A DNA stretch of 64,000 nt from positions 34,760,997 to 34,824,996 of the forward strand of contig JAFMSR010000006.1 in the NCBI GenBank assembly GCA_022818135.1, in the 5' to 3' direction. The notes under the pieces were generated by a model. It had not been told where the DNA came from. It did not search any database and saw nothing but the letters and a program-made list of their open reading frames with translations. A program made the position numbers and the translations under genes. Shown piece after piece: positions 13,701 to 23,800 of the stretch. Position 1 is the stretch's first letter; each line of letters starts with the position of its first letter. This DNA is from Saxidomus purpurata (lineage: Eukaryota; Mollusca; Bivalvia; Venerida; Veneridae).

Positions 13701-16700
13701 TGGCATGTTCGCCCTGATGTCTATAACGGGCTATAAACCTATTCAAACGATAGCACTTCCTTCTTTCTTGACCAGGTTTTCGTCGCAACTGTGCCGCAGT
13801 TTAAGAAGTCATAACAGGATTTCTATTTGGACAGATCTTGTGGAAACAGTAAATCATTGGCAATTTGACGCATAAATCCAAACTGCTGGGATCATTTTGA
13901 TACCCAAGGAAGACACATTTTAGACACAGATATTCGGGGTTTGGACAGAAAGAAATAATTGAAACTTATTTACACTCAGAAGTCGATTTCTCTGCAAAAT
14001 TACTATAGTGTATCAACTTATCGGTCTCATCTGAAAGGGAAAACTGTTGTCTGCAAGAGTAAGTCAGGATACACATCGAATCCGACCGCTTCGTATCAAA
14101 ATTCTACAAAAACCTGCAAATGCGGTCTTGCCACATCTCTCATTGACTAGGTTACATGAATTCTTCTACTTCAACTTAAGGCGTGGCGAACCAGCACGTG
14201 TTTATAATTTGCACGGTTTAAATACGGTGACTTATTTTTGGCGATTAGACTTTGTACAACACGTTCTGGCTCCTCACGCCTTTAGTTGAAGTATAAAGTG
14301 AAAGCAGTACCGATAAAATCACGTGAGTGATACTTGTATATATATTTTATGATTGCGTACATAGAATTTAATGATTAGTCATAAAGTATAAAGCTAGTTA
14401 GTATAAATGCGCTCTGGCGTGTTCCATATCTTACAGGCTAAAAACGAGAATTTGAAAAAAGAGTTATTAAAAACAATTATTTTTTTTCTATCATCTGCGA
14501 TTTTAGATACCGAATTCTGCCAGTGTTATCTATAATTAACTTGAATGAATCCATTTATGTCACGCCTATGTTTTGCACGCATATATCGTGCGGATTGTTT
14601 TGACAGTCTAAAACGTAATACTGTAAACAGTTTATAATTTATTATGTGGGCAAATTAATTCACAATATGATATTACACAATTTTCAAGTCTGGTGAAAGA
14701 ATCTTGATATTCAGTCAGTTTGATGAGAAATCAATCATATATAAAAATAAGTATATAGCCGTTATAGACATCAGGGCGAACATGCCATATTGTGACATGA
14801 AGTATTGCAGGAGCATCAGCTTTGTTTGGGCGCACCCAAGACAATTACTTCCCCAAACTGTTAGAGTATGTGCATCTCTTGTTTGCAGGCAAAAAGAAAT
14901 CAGTTTAATCATTTAAATCCTATTTACTCAATTATGAAATATATTTGCAATTATGTGTCTCCGAAATAATGCTCTTTTCAAAAATATTGTTTTATACGAC
15001 AACTAATCACTAATTTGAAATGTGTATAATTTTGAAATGTTCCCCATAAAATGTTCACACTCTGCCATTTACTATCGCCTTCCGACTTACCTCGCAAATG
15101 TCTTTTAAAACTACGTACATGTTAATAAGCACTACTCGAAAAAAAAGCCAGGCAAATCAAATAAACCTTAAAATTGATTATGTTGATGTAAACCAAGTCA
15201 AAACTCAAAAATTGCTCGATGTTTTCATTGACGAAAACTTAAAATGGATTGAACAAATCAAACACGTCTGTATAAAGCTTCAAAACAAAATTGCTTTATT
15301 AAAACGCATATCGTTCTTTCTCACCGCAGAAATGAAACAAATGTTTTACAATGCATATATACTATCTAACTTTGATTATGAATGCATTATTTGGAATAAA
15401 TGTAGTCAAAAAGAATTTCACAAATTAAATAAATTACAGAAAAGGGCTGCCAAAATCATTCTTAATAAACCGATTCGAACTCAGTACTACAATACAATTA
15501 CTGCATGAATTAAACTGGGTATCTTTTTCAAATAGATGTACATATCATATTGCATTAATGGTTTGCAAATCAACTCAAGGACTCACTCCATCATATATAA
15601 AAAAAAAATAAACAAATTTTAAGCAACAATCTGATTATGCACCTAAAAGAACAAAAAAGAGTTTATTCCGAATTCATGCTCTCTCTTTCTATATGTCTCA
15701 TGTAGGTATAGAGCATTTTGATAAAATGAGAGCTTCTTGTAAATGTGATCCTTGGACTTTAATAGAAAATATCGAATAAAGCAATTGTTGACTAAACACG
15801 ACAGACGATCGATATTGGACCCTCAAAATAGCTCAACTTGACACTTAAAGTATGTGCTCAAGCCGGGTTGACACAATAAATACTTATTAATCAAGTATCT
15901 TAAACATTAATATTTGATATTTTGATTAACAGTATATACCTCGCCAACATTTCCTCCATCAAATTGAATTTTTCCAAAGGCATTGGTTGTTTCCTCTTCT
16001 GAATGTTTCGTGTAATCCCATTTTAATCCACCATATGAGGATTGTGAACATTTTCTTCCCTTGGCGTTTTCGTTATGTTCTGAATATCTGTAGCCACACT
16101 GGCATTCTTCGTTTTGGTCTTTTTTTCTGATATATATAAAAACAAATTTTACCACGTTAAGTCTGATCCCGTCCCTAAAGGTGTAAAACGCTGACTCGGT
16201 ATCAGAGTTACATCAATTTGGCTTTGTTACATGAACAGATTATAACTGATTAAGCTGGAACATAATTGATGACTACCTATTTTATTGCACAAGATATCAA
16301 GAAGGCAATAATGGAACTTTTAGTTGTTTTTAGTGCGGTAATATATTCACTATACAATGAAACAACTTTAATGCTAATAGCGCGTGGTACATGTAACTGA
16401 AACAGCTAAAAATAATGTTCTAACCTACACAAGAGTCTGCATATAATTTCATATTATTTACTCGTTTGCATGGCGGAATATGTATCTAAAGCACTTACGG
16501 ATAGTTAACAGGTATGAAATGTGAACACACTCTCATTTTGATGTGTTTGTGAATCCATTCTGCTTCATCAGTTGTTTCCTTAAATGTAATTAAATTCTGG
16601 TATATGCAGTTACAGTCATTGTCAGGACAAATTTTTCGCGACTCATGCAGACCGTCTCCATACTGCTAAATAACTTAATCGTATTAATTTGTACACAAGA

Positions 16701-19700
16701 TTGTGTCTGCAGTACGTTATTTTCTTTGCAATTGTCAATCATCCCTCAACATAGCTTTAAAGCACCTATTATAAGTACCGTGATTTCTTGTCACATTAAA
16801 AGTAAGATACTAAGTGGCAACTGAACTTTGACAGAATATCAAGTTCGAAACAGAATCATAGGATTTTGAATTAAATGTGTTTGCCCTTGAACACAGCATT
16901 TTGTCATATTTTCTGATTTCCAGAGGCAGATTATTGAAGATCAAGGTCGGTGACCTTTGATACTACATTCAGATATCTATCTGTTTTAAACTTGATTAAT
17001 TGCCAAGTTTGAAGAAATGTTTTGAAAAGAACAATTTTGGCCCTACGTACATTTAAGAAACTGAATCAAACATCCTTAAGTAGCATACTAAGTGGTACCT
17101 ATAATTATAAATATAATTATAAATAGTTAGCCACTCATTATATTATTTATAATGGGTCAATGCAATTCCTGTTGATAATTAGCAATACGAATTTTATCTA
17201 GATAATCACTTATTAAGTAACATACAAAGTGGTAACTAAACATATAATTAGTCAGTCACTTACGATTTTACTTCTTATGTGCCAACGCTAATATTATCTA
17301 GTTATTATATGTATATAACAAATTATTTAGTAACATACTAGGTGGCAACTAAAATCATACCCAATTAGTCATATTTAATGTTTCTTATTATGTGTCAGCG
17401 CAAATAATATCTAGTGTACCTGTTAATGGTTAGCATTTTGAAAACTATAATACTACTAACTTAAATGGCGTAGCCTCCGGGAAATAACGTAATTATTCGA
17501 GTCAACAGTAATCTATCTATTTTGTATTATGACACATTTGTTCTGTTGCGCTATTGAAACTGTTCTCTATTGTAGATAAATCATGTGTTCTATTACAGAT
17601 AAATCACAGTTAAGCTCCGCCCCCATACACAGTGCATAATTATCTGAAATGTTGTACAGTGTTTTCTTATAGATGTATGCAGTAGCCATAATGCAATTTA
17701 CGATATTTGTCTTACTCCTACGGTAAATATACCAAGAACGTTAACGAGATAATCAGATATGTATAATGATAATTAGGTGGTTAACTCGAATTTATTCGTG
17801 TACCTTAAATGATTTTCTTTCGGCAGAAATATGCCATCTTACAAATTTGTTTAAAATTGGTAAACCACATTTTATGTATCTTCATGTTCTTACCCTTCAT
17901 GACAAGCGACTTCTAAAGACCGACCGAATTAGGTTACTTTGTATATACGCGCGTCGTCTTACATTTATGACAGGCCAATGAAAAGCATAATACAGAGTAA
18001 AAGCGCTATATCATTCCGCGAGATATAAATAGAACAACATCCAATATGAATAATAAAATATACAATAACAAGATATAGAATATGAATGACGAAACATCAA
18101 ATAGGAATATCAAACATACACTATGAATAACGAACTATAGAATGACAATGATGACTTTTACAATAAGAATAACAAATCATTGAATATGAATATCAAACAT
18201 ATAATAAAAATACCGAAATATAGAATAACAATGATGACCTCTATAATAAAAATAACGACACATTGAATAACAATAACAAGCATATAAAATTTACAAAATG
18301 TAGCAACGTTTCACATGTCATAGTTTACATTATAGATATATGATTTTTAAGTTATGCTATTAATACATGTACTCATTTTCTGCCGACATCTTAACAGAAA
18401 ATTGTTCAAAAGAAATTGTTTGAAAATAAATCACTTAGAGTAACACAGTAATGAACTATTAAATTTGTGTAAATAAATACACAAACACTTACACTTCTTC
18501 CGTTCAGATGTTTTGCATCGTTGTCAACCTTTATGTCTGTAAAATCTGTTGAGATTTCTTCAAGTTGGGAACCAAGATCTAGATGCTTTGAAATGTCAAA
18601 TACATTTATTTTTCAAGTTATGTAACAGTGATAATAAAAAAAAATATTAAAGGCGCTGAAATAAGATACGGTTGGACATATCATGATAAACGTGTCCCTT
18701 ATGCCAAATATTCCCCTTCTAGTAGGCCGCACATTGTTGAAAATAGAACGGCTTTGGAGTAGGTTATATGACCAAAGACAAACTGGAGGTTGTAAACGAG
18801 AAAAACTAAATGAAAAAAGCATTCTGTAGTCTTCAGGAATACATAATGTAGCCTCTTAGGATTTAATTCGTAAATTCGGGATCAACAAAGTAAAGGAGGA
18901 GCTTAATTTTGTTAGTTATCGTCGCAAACTGTGAAATAAGAAGTCACCATCGGCATTTCGTAATTTATGTAATATTTTACGACTGAATCCTCACTACTTA
19001 TTATCAATGGTCCTTCGCTCATTTAAGATCACATCTTAAGAAAGAAAGCAATCGCAACCAAACCTCTTTACTAACTTTCAATTTCGCGATTTGTTCACAG
19101 ATTTGTGTTCCTATTTCTTAAATTCTCGTCTTTGATAATATTATACAATGTTTTCTTTGTTATCATATCAAATGCATGTATTTTTACATATTTTCGCTGA
19201 TGGGTTTTCAGTGGATAATACGTATGCTTAAAAGCCATCTTTCATATTGAATAAAATGCGCATTATATTGTAACAGTTATCGCGAGACATGAATAAACTA
19301 AAATATATATACATGTAATATCGCCCTAACGAAAATTTGATCATGCAAACGTGATGTAATTTCATGATAAAAATGGCTGACACTGAAATAAATATGGAGA
19401 CGTTAGCAAACTGATAGATTTAAATGCCGCAAAACTAAATGGTAGGAGCGAATAAATACAAGAACGGTTAATTATTATTTAAATGTTCTTAAGTTACAAC
19501 CGGAAGTACTCCTATTCGCTTAGCTTGTACAAAGAATGTATACACTTAAAGTTTAAGAAGTTAAAAAAAGTACAAATAATGAGATATCAAAACACTTTTG
19601 TATTATACATAACAACCAAATAGCTAAGCAGTTTGTTTCGGCGATAATCGCTAATGTGGCATAACCGGGGCGATTATCGTTTACGGGCACGTCCTAGCCA

Positions 19701-20725
19701 CATACTACTGCTAATTAACACATTAAGAAACATGAAACTGTTTTCTACGCTTTGTCAAATGCATCGGTCCTGTAACGATCAAGTCTCTCGATAAATTATT
19801 TTCATTAAATAGCCTGCATTTAGAACATGTTAGAAAAGTTAAACACATTTAGATATCAGCAAGTGAAATATTTCCTTCTTTCTAATTTAATAAATGAGTA
19901 TCTGAAAGGAATTATGTATTGTCGTACAAGGTTTATTTCAACCCACCCACTTTGTTTTCCAAGTACTTTAATAAATGAATTTTCGCTACTGTATTATGGA
20001 TTATAAATGCATAATCTATATAAAACGTATGTTTTATAAATGGTTTCTGTGTTTCAGAATTATTAACGGCTTTGCATCCTCAGACTGGACTCAATTATTC
20101 ACCGTACCTTTCTGCTTAAATTTGCCAATGTTATTACCGGCCATTTAACATTTATTTTCGCTTATATAGTCTATAGTGTTACTTGAAATCGATCAAAACC
20201 AATAATAACTTTTCAATACATTCAATACATATACATGTACAGGTTGACATCAGACATCAATTTCCGTGCTCGCAAGTAATTAAAGACTTTATTTAACTCA
20301 AGCGTTTGTCCGCCATTGCTGTTTTAACCTCTCGTAGTGCGTGCGAGACGTGACGTCATATATGATGAAATCTCACTATGAATGGTTGAATGGCGCGAAT
20401 TTCAAACGGTGCACTAATGTAAGATAGGCTTGAAAGGTTGTTAAATGACTGTAACAGTTGTTATACAAATGTACATGAAATGTGAGGTGCATCAAATAGT
20501 AAAGAATGAATATAATATTCTTAGGAATGACCAAGATCTACCAATTATCAAAACAAAACAGAATGTAAGTACAATGGAATAAGAGGTAACAAGTCAGCTT
20601 GCGCTTTCCTAATTTTTGTCTTGTGACGATTCTTTACCTGTTTCAGCTGTATCGGATTTATGTCCGCCATTGCCATACTGCTGTGTTTCCGTTTGTCGTG
20701 ACTTTCCAATGGAGATGGCCCTTAA
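1654..20725 (-). CDS. TRPM-family cation channel, N-terminal cytosolic part (9 exons, partial)
   Basis: Gene-level entry. Nine exons (20638-20725, 18493-18578, 16499-16662, 15940-16126, 12910-13081, 8366-8523, 3203-3392, 2454-2822, 1654-1754) all have AG/GT borders and agree in phase, giving 505 uninterrupted codons. The product shows the TRPM homology region with its SLOG (LSDAT) fold: SVTGGAKSF, TTGAYIVTGGLYAGV, IGIAAWGC, IFVDDGT and VNGSGRIADILADAF. These are the usual family landmarks in the usual order, followed by LQLVLAWNRIDIA of the helical region. In TRPM channels this cytosolic part senses ligands or assembles the tetramer; TRPM2 binds ADP-ribose here. The pore, TRP helix and any C-terminal enzyme domain lie left of the window. 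The initiator exon was not found, so the 5' end is open. Introns are large and hold mobile elements. Family assignment is firm; subtype cannot be decided. Confidence 0.93.
1755..2453 (-). other. TRPM intron between exons h and i
   Basis: Bounded by gtaaga at 2453 and acag at 1755 on the minus strand. A plus-strand open frame of 88 codons at 2092-2358 has no recognisable domain and is probably chance. Confidence 0.7.
2454..2822 (-). CDS. TRPM exon h
   Basis: Acceptor gattttacag and donor AGAG|gtaaga. This 369-base exon encodes AEYVPIVMLVLNGGQEALE, TPVVIVNGSGRIADILADAF and, near its end, DCIVLQALLR. The VVxxGSGRIAD block is the best conserved TRPM motif of this part. Phases agree with both neighbours. 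Confidence 0.96.
3203..3392 (-). CDS. TRPM exon g
   Basis: Acceptor gtatcattcag and donor ATA|gtacgt. It encodes KGGLVDYTINEEQEDG, then DPYHTHYIFVDDGTQHKF and FREKLETEIVTKGIGDAD. The H-x-H-x-x-VDDGT pattern matches the TRPM segment following IGIAPWG. Confidence 0.94.
4130..6415 (+). mobile_element. Decayed Gypsy-type retrotransposon, gag and pol fragments
   Basis: Plus strand, inside the TRPM intron between exons f and g. Gag-like sequence at 4150-4437 reads AGEFAYGQLSHWLRSINK and, after a frameshift, ESVEEYAAELKRLYDKAHA. Pol-like pieces follow: LLVEYQDVFSKDDTYLGRT near 5720-5770, EEKKAIDKMLKQNIIRLLN near 5850-5910, and LLSGYHQVPVNHNKIIKTAF with YIDEIIVFASS near 6000-6210. The last corresponds to the reverse-transcriptase palm, with YIDE in place of the catalytic YxDD. 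Many stops and shifts; not functional. Long gaps (4440-5690) show no recognisable coding. Confidence 0.82.
6480..8365. other. TRPM intron remainder
   Basis: AT-rich intronic DNA between the Gypsy remnant and exon f. No tandem repeat, coding motif or inverted-repeat element was recognised. Confidence 0.5.
8366..8523 (-). CDS. TRPM exon f (SLOG domain)
   Basis: Acceptor tatatttcag and donor CAG|gtattt. With the base from exon e it makes GAYIVTGGLYAGVMKDV and later VSIGIAAWGCIHNKNSLEQ. The TTGA-TGG-GV motif and IGIA-WG motif are the strongest TRPM signatures in the window. Confidence 0.96.
8924..12280. mobile_element. 3.36-kb inverted-repeat element flanked by TTAA
   Basis: Left end TTAAAGGGAACCGAAAGTC (about 8924) and right end GACTTTCGGTACCCTTTAA (12261-12279) are inverted copies differing at one base. 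Both are flanked by, or include, TTAA, as in piggyBac-type insertions. Inside, about 9452-9583 (+) translates as GLVPYNFEPEYMVEEL, resembling the start of bivalve transposon-associated proteins with a P2X7-like domain; this is a weak match. No transposase was recognised. A tandem-core element (11260-12218) is nested near the right end. The whole lies in the TRPM intron between exons e and f. Confidence 0.55.
11260..12218. mobile_element. Non-autonomous element with 164-bp tandem core
   Basis: Ends are the 12-bp inverted repeats GCTCGACTATTC (11260-11271) and GAATAGTCGAGC (12207-12218). The core is about five copies of a 164-bp unit, recognisable by GTACAGGTTGGGGGCATGAT at 11384, 11548, 11712, 11876 and 12040. 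The right end carries a CCGACG run (12149-12172). Tandem-core elements of this kind are described in bivalves (pearl family; DTC84 in Donax). The open frames inside are only the repeat unit read through. Confidence 0.85.
12910..13081 (-). CDS. TRPM exon e (SLOG domain)
   Basis: Acceptor tcatgctacag and donor CTG|gtaagt. It encodes YVRVDADTEMKDMLHLIRD, then NIILSVTGGAKSFKM and ALTTG. The SVTGG glycine-rich turn is a nucleotide-fold hallmark of the TRPM SLOG domain. Enters in phase 0, exits in phase 1. Confidence 0.95.
13387..15102. mobile_element. Foldback element with ~350-bp inverted arms
   Basis: Left arm 13387-13735 starts GACATTTGCGAGGTAAGTCG. Right arm 14754-15102 ends in the inverse, CGACTTACCTCGCAAATGTC. 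The arms align over their full length with small indels. The ~1-kb centre (13736-14753) contains short open frames with no family match. It lies in the TRPM intron between exons d and e, and its right tip directly abuts a LINE fragment. Confidence 0.85.
15098..15790 (+). mobile_element. LINE reverse-transcriptase C-terminal fragment
   Basis: A 136-codon frame (15098-15508) contains LLDVFIDENLKWIEQIKHV, KIALLKRISFFL, YNAYILSNFDYECIIWNK and LNKLQKRAAKIILN. This is the thumb/connection region typical of CR1/Jockey-clade non-LTR retrotransposons. It continues after a frameshift as HIALMVCKSTQGLTPSYI (about 15540-15600). The 5' part is absent, so it is a 5'-truncated, inactive copy on the plus strand. 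Confidence 0.85.
15940..16126 (-). CDS. TRPM exon d (cysteine-rich CxCG segment)
   Basis: Acceptor tatatatcag, then a run of seven A; donor GAG|gtatat. It encodes KKDQNEECQCGYRYSEH and ends in GKIQFDGGNVGE. The CQCG motif shortly after HFIP is characteristic of TRPM proteins. One leading base completes the codon begun in exon c. Confidence 0.9.
16499..16662 (-). CDS. TRPM exon c (start of conserved region)
   Basis: Acceptor tatttagcag and donor CC|gtaagt. It encodes YGDGLHESRKICPDNDC and ends in RVCSHFIPVNYP. The C-x-HFIPV pattern is the typical entry to the TRPM N-terminal homology region. Exit phase is 2. Confidence 0.88.
16663..17065 (-). other. TRPM intron, proximal part
   Basis: Unremarkable apart from one isolated copy of the repeat motif ACTAAGTGGCAACTGAAC near 16809, seen again in the array that follows. 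Confidence 0.5.
17070..17420. repeat. Divergent ~122-bp tandem repeat, three units
   Basis: The motif TAACATACTAAGTGGTAACT recurs with variation at about 17083, 17213 and 17331. Each copy is followed by an AT-rich spacer ending TTATCTAG and similar. Units differ by substitutions and indels, so the array is old. Confidence 0.65.
18020..18295. repeat. AT-rich minisatellite based on GAATAACGAAATATAGAAT
   Basis: Short variants of GAATAACGAA and AATATGAATATCAAACAT alternate. A longer unit of about 85 bp beginning AATGATGAC is visible twice (about 18148 and 18229). Non-coding, in the TRPM intron between exons b and c. Confidence 0.6.
18493..18578 (-). CDS. TRPM exon b
   Basis: Acceptor aagcatctag and donor AGT|gtaagt. 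It encodes LGSQLEEISTDFTDIK and VDNDAKHLNGRS. Entry phase 1 and exit phase 0 fit both neighbours. An alternative acceptor 7 bases upstream (catttcaaag) would break phase with exon a, so it was not chosen. This is still variable N-terminal sequence ahead of the conserved block. Confidence 0.72.
18579..20637 (-). other. TRPM intron between exons a and b
   Basis: About 2 kb of AT-rich intronic DNA. No mobile element or coding motif was recognised. Confidence 0.55.
20638..20725 (-). CDS. TRPM exon a (most upstream found)
   Basis: Acceptor ctttttcag and donor CAG|gtaaag border 29 codons plus one base. It reads LRAISIGKSRQTETQQYGNG and then GGHKSDTAET, a hydrophilic, probably disordered N-terminal stretch with no family motif of its own. 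It is included because it is the only open frame between good splice sites and its exit phase (1) fits the next exon. It is less certain than the downstream exons. Confidence 0.65.
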
Positions 20726-20785
20726 CTGAAAAAGTACAGAATTCCTGAGAACAAAAATCGATTATACGAGACGTATGTTAATTAG

Positions 20786-20940
20786 CAAGTCTCAAAATAC
20801 AGACAGATAATACAGCTTTACGATTACTGTTTAATATACACCGAAATTTGAGAAAGGTTGCTGCCTCGTCAACATAAACAATTACACATACTTGTCTGTA
20901 TTGTATATATCTCATTCTTTTCTCTGTGATCATATCAAAA
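20786..20940 (-). repeat. Dispersed repeat, inverted copy of the 3' tip of the 2.3-kb duplicated block
   Basis: On the minus strand it reads GGTGTATATTAAACAGTAAT and GTTGATGAAGC-like sequence in the same order as 41211-41365 and 32961-33085 on the plus strand. All three read YVDEA/DEAATFL if translated. The similarity is nucleotide-level through the frame and past stops, so a transposon tip is more likely than an exon. It lies 60 bp upstream of TRPM exon a. Confidence 0.75.
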
Positions 20941-20999
20941 TATGCAAAATTGTTTGAGCAGTTCAAATCGCTTTTACGATTAGTTTTAGTGGTATTTCC

Positions 21000-23340
21000 C
21001 TTCGAAATGTCATTCAGCACTGACTTTTAGAATTTTAATAATGTTTGTATATAAGCGTATGCACAACAAGTAATCGAAGGCGGGTTGACTTTTTATAGAT
21101 CCTCTGGATAAACTGTTCTTCTGACTCACGGTGTAATGTGTGTAACAGAGATACAACGCAATATACAAACCTTGCAATCGAATCAACCGGTCTAAATAAA
21201 TATAGCACGGCTGAAATATGCAAATGTTAGAGAGGGGGTGTAATGAAAAGAAATGTTAAAGGAGGAGGTTCATGGTAATTGTAACATAGAGTAAAAATAA
21301 TATTTTCACACTTTTGTATATTTTAAACTAAACAATGACAATAAATGTTGTTGTTTTAATTGGGAGATAATTATTATTCCATCGGTGAAGACCAAATAGA
21401 TATGAGTAGAATTTGACCATTTCTATAAAACTATCCGTTTCCTAACAATTTTGGAAATTTTAAAGACCTGAACCAAAATAATTAGTGTTGTGTTGTTTGC
21501 ATTTTCTGTTGCTAAGGTGTCCTTAGGTGTAATATTTGCATTATCTCTTTGCCTATCCATCGTACCTTTAACCCCATTTCTGAACATTGATCTCCAGGCA
21601 TAAACTTGACCTTAATGTTTAGGACCTATCGGACAGGTGCGACTTGGTAGTTTTGAATTAGGAATTGATTCATAGAAACACTTCTGAAGCTCATTTCCTT
21701 CAATTTCGGAAGACCGGCATTATTTTGTAGTTCTGAATTGGGAATTGATTCCTAGAAGTGCTTCTAACGCGTTCGAATAAGACTATACATCTCGAAATTA
21801 ATTGCCTTTATTCCGAATTTCAAGCAGAATTGTTGTAGTCACGTGATCTGAATGCGTGATCTAAGCATGTGGTGAGAAAATCAATTGCATATTTTTTTCT
21901 TCATGGGTCCTTATATTAAGACCTAGCAATAGTGCCGTAGTCTTTACAAACAGTTTTGGCCGGTTTGATTATCTCCTTAGTAAAGACCTTTGGTTATTCT
22001 GAAAAAAGAGCATCGTTCGATTTAGAATCAGTTCTATCACATGATAATCTAGAAGCACCAATTCGCACACGCCTATTGTTTTGCATGCATCAATATATCT
22101 TATGATGTCGATTAATTTTTGTGAAGTTAGGAATTAGTTTTGATATCTCACTGTTAATTGCAACCTTGTTCTTAGTTCAGAACAAAGGACCTGAGTGATG
22201 ATCAAAGTTGTATCATGACGTTGAACATGTAAACGTTGCAAACTGAAAATCAATCTGAAGGTTTTGGATATTTATCCCAAAATGTATATTTAGTTCCAAA
22301 TAAAGACTATTATTTATTAACTATGAGCTTGATCTCAAAGTAAAGATCTGTTATTGAGCGTGTTTCATCCTTCGATAATGCTGATCATTTGTGTGAAGTC
22401 ACTTAAAGCCATCACATAGCTCTGTTTGCTGCTCCCGGAACGGAACAAGCTAGGGGATGGGTCCAAATGCACAGACTGGCAACGTCATAATGGAATATCG
22501 GTATATTGATTGAGTATTATTGCTAAAGGTAAATCCATAAGGTTTTAGAAACAAGTAACACGGTGTTTTATGCCCATTTTTATCGTTTAACTTGTACGCG
22601 TGACACTGGCCATAGACTCATGAAGTGTTTCACCCATCGATGATATACACACGAAGCGGACGTTGTATTCTTTCTTAGACTTCTTCAATTATTCCAACAG
22701 TATGATTTATCTTGCAACACATGCTTAGCCAATCTCTGATAAAATGAAAGTAGACAAATCTCAGATTACAAATTTGAACACCCACCCTAACCCGCTAGTA
22801 CAAACAGAACTTGTGCAGATTAACACGCAGACGGACGGAAGGACTACGTAAACAGTATATTTTGTCGGAGAATAAGAATAATGTCTAGTAAGGGAAGCTA
22901 GGCCGCCCGACACACGCTTGGAATCAAGACGTTTGTCTGCTAGATACAAGATACAAGAAATTTAATTTACGTCGGATGTAATTTAGCAATACAAGATTAG
23001 CTTAAAGCTATTTACCCGACAATAAAATGTAAGCTATATAACACGAGTAAGATGAGAGAGATATATGACTGTCATGACATAACTAAAATATTAAAGTAGG
23101 TAAATATTATATATGGCCTAAAACACATTGAATACAATAAGATTTTACAACATGTACATGTTACACATTAAATGCCGTAACATCCATTTTTAAACTCTAT
23201 ACTAGTCGAAATTATAGCCATTAAAGAGGGCAAAAAAGAAGCGCTACGGTTGATTTAAAAAAATATGTTTGCCAGGGGGAACAACCCGATACTATAAAAT
23301 ATAGATGAAAAATAAGTTGTCTCCCTCTAGAGTAATGAAG
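21000..23340. other. Upstream of the TRPM exons found; no gene seen
   Basis: AT-rich. An imperfect 40-bp direct repeat (GAATTAGGAATTGATTC at about 21654 and its GAATTGGGAATTGATTC copy at about 21734) is the only structure noted. The missing first TRPM exon may be here or further right. Confidence 0.45.
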
Positions 23341-23358
23341 GTAATATTTAGATAAAAA

Positions 23359-23800
23359 CTGTGGGAAAGTATTGATCTTGATCTAAATGTAGATCTGAAA
23401 ACTGTCATAAAAAGGACACTAAAACTCCAAATTGGAAAAACAAAACACAAACGTGCAACCAATAAACATGAGTTAAAGACATTTATCCCCTCTAAATCAG
23501 GTTTGAAGAGAATTGATTAGAATCGTCCACACAAGACGATAACATTTCAAGTACACAGTCAATCATAAGCACAAATACCACTGTGGGAAAGTATTGATCT
23601 TGATCTAAATGTAGATCTGAAAACTGTCATAAAAAGGACACTAAAACTCCAAATTGGAAAAACAAAACACAAACGTGCAACCAATAAACATGAGTTAAAG
23701 ACATTTATCCCCCCCCTAAATCAGGTTTGAAGAGAACTGATTAGAAGCGTCCACACAAGACGATAACATTTCAAGTACACAGTCAATCATAAGCACAAAT
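23359..23800. repeat. Recent 222-bp tandem duplication
   Basis: CTGTGGGAAAGTATTGATCT begins copies at 23359 and 23581. The copies (23359-23576 and 23581-23800) differ by only a few substitutions and two extra C in a C-run. Such high identity indicates a recent event. Confidence 0.92.
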
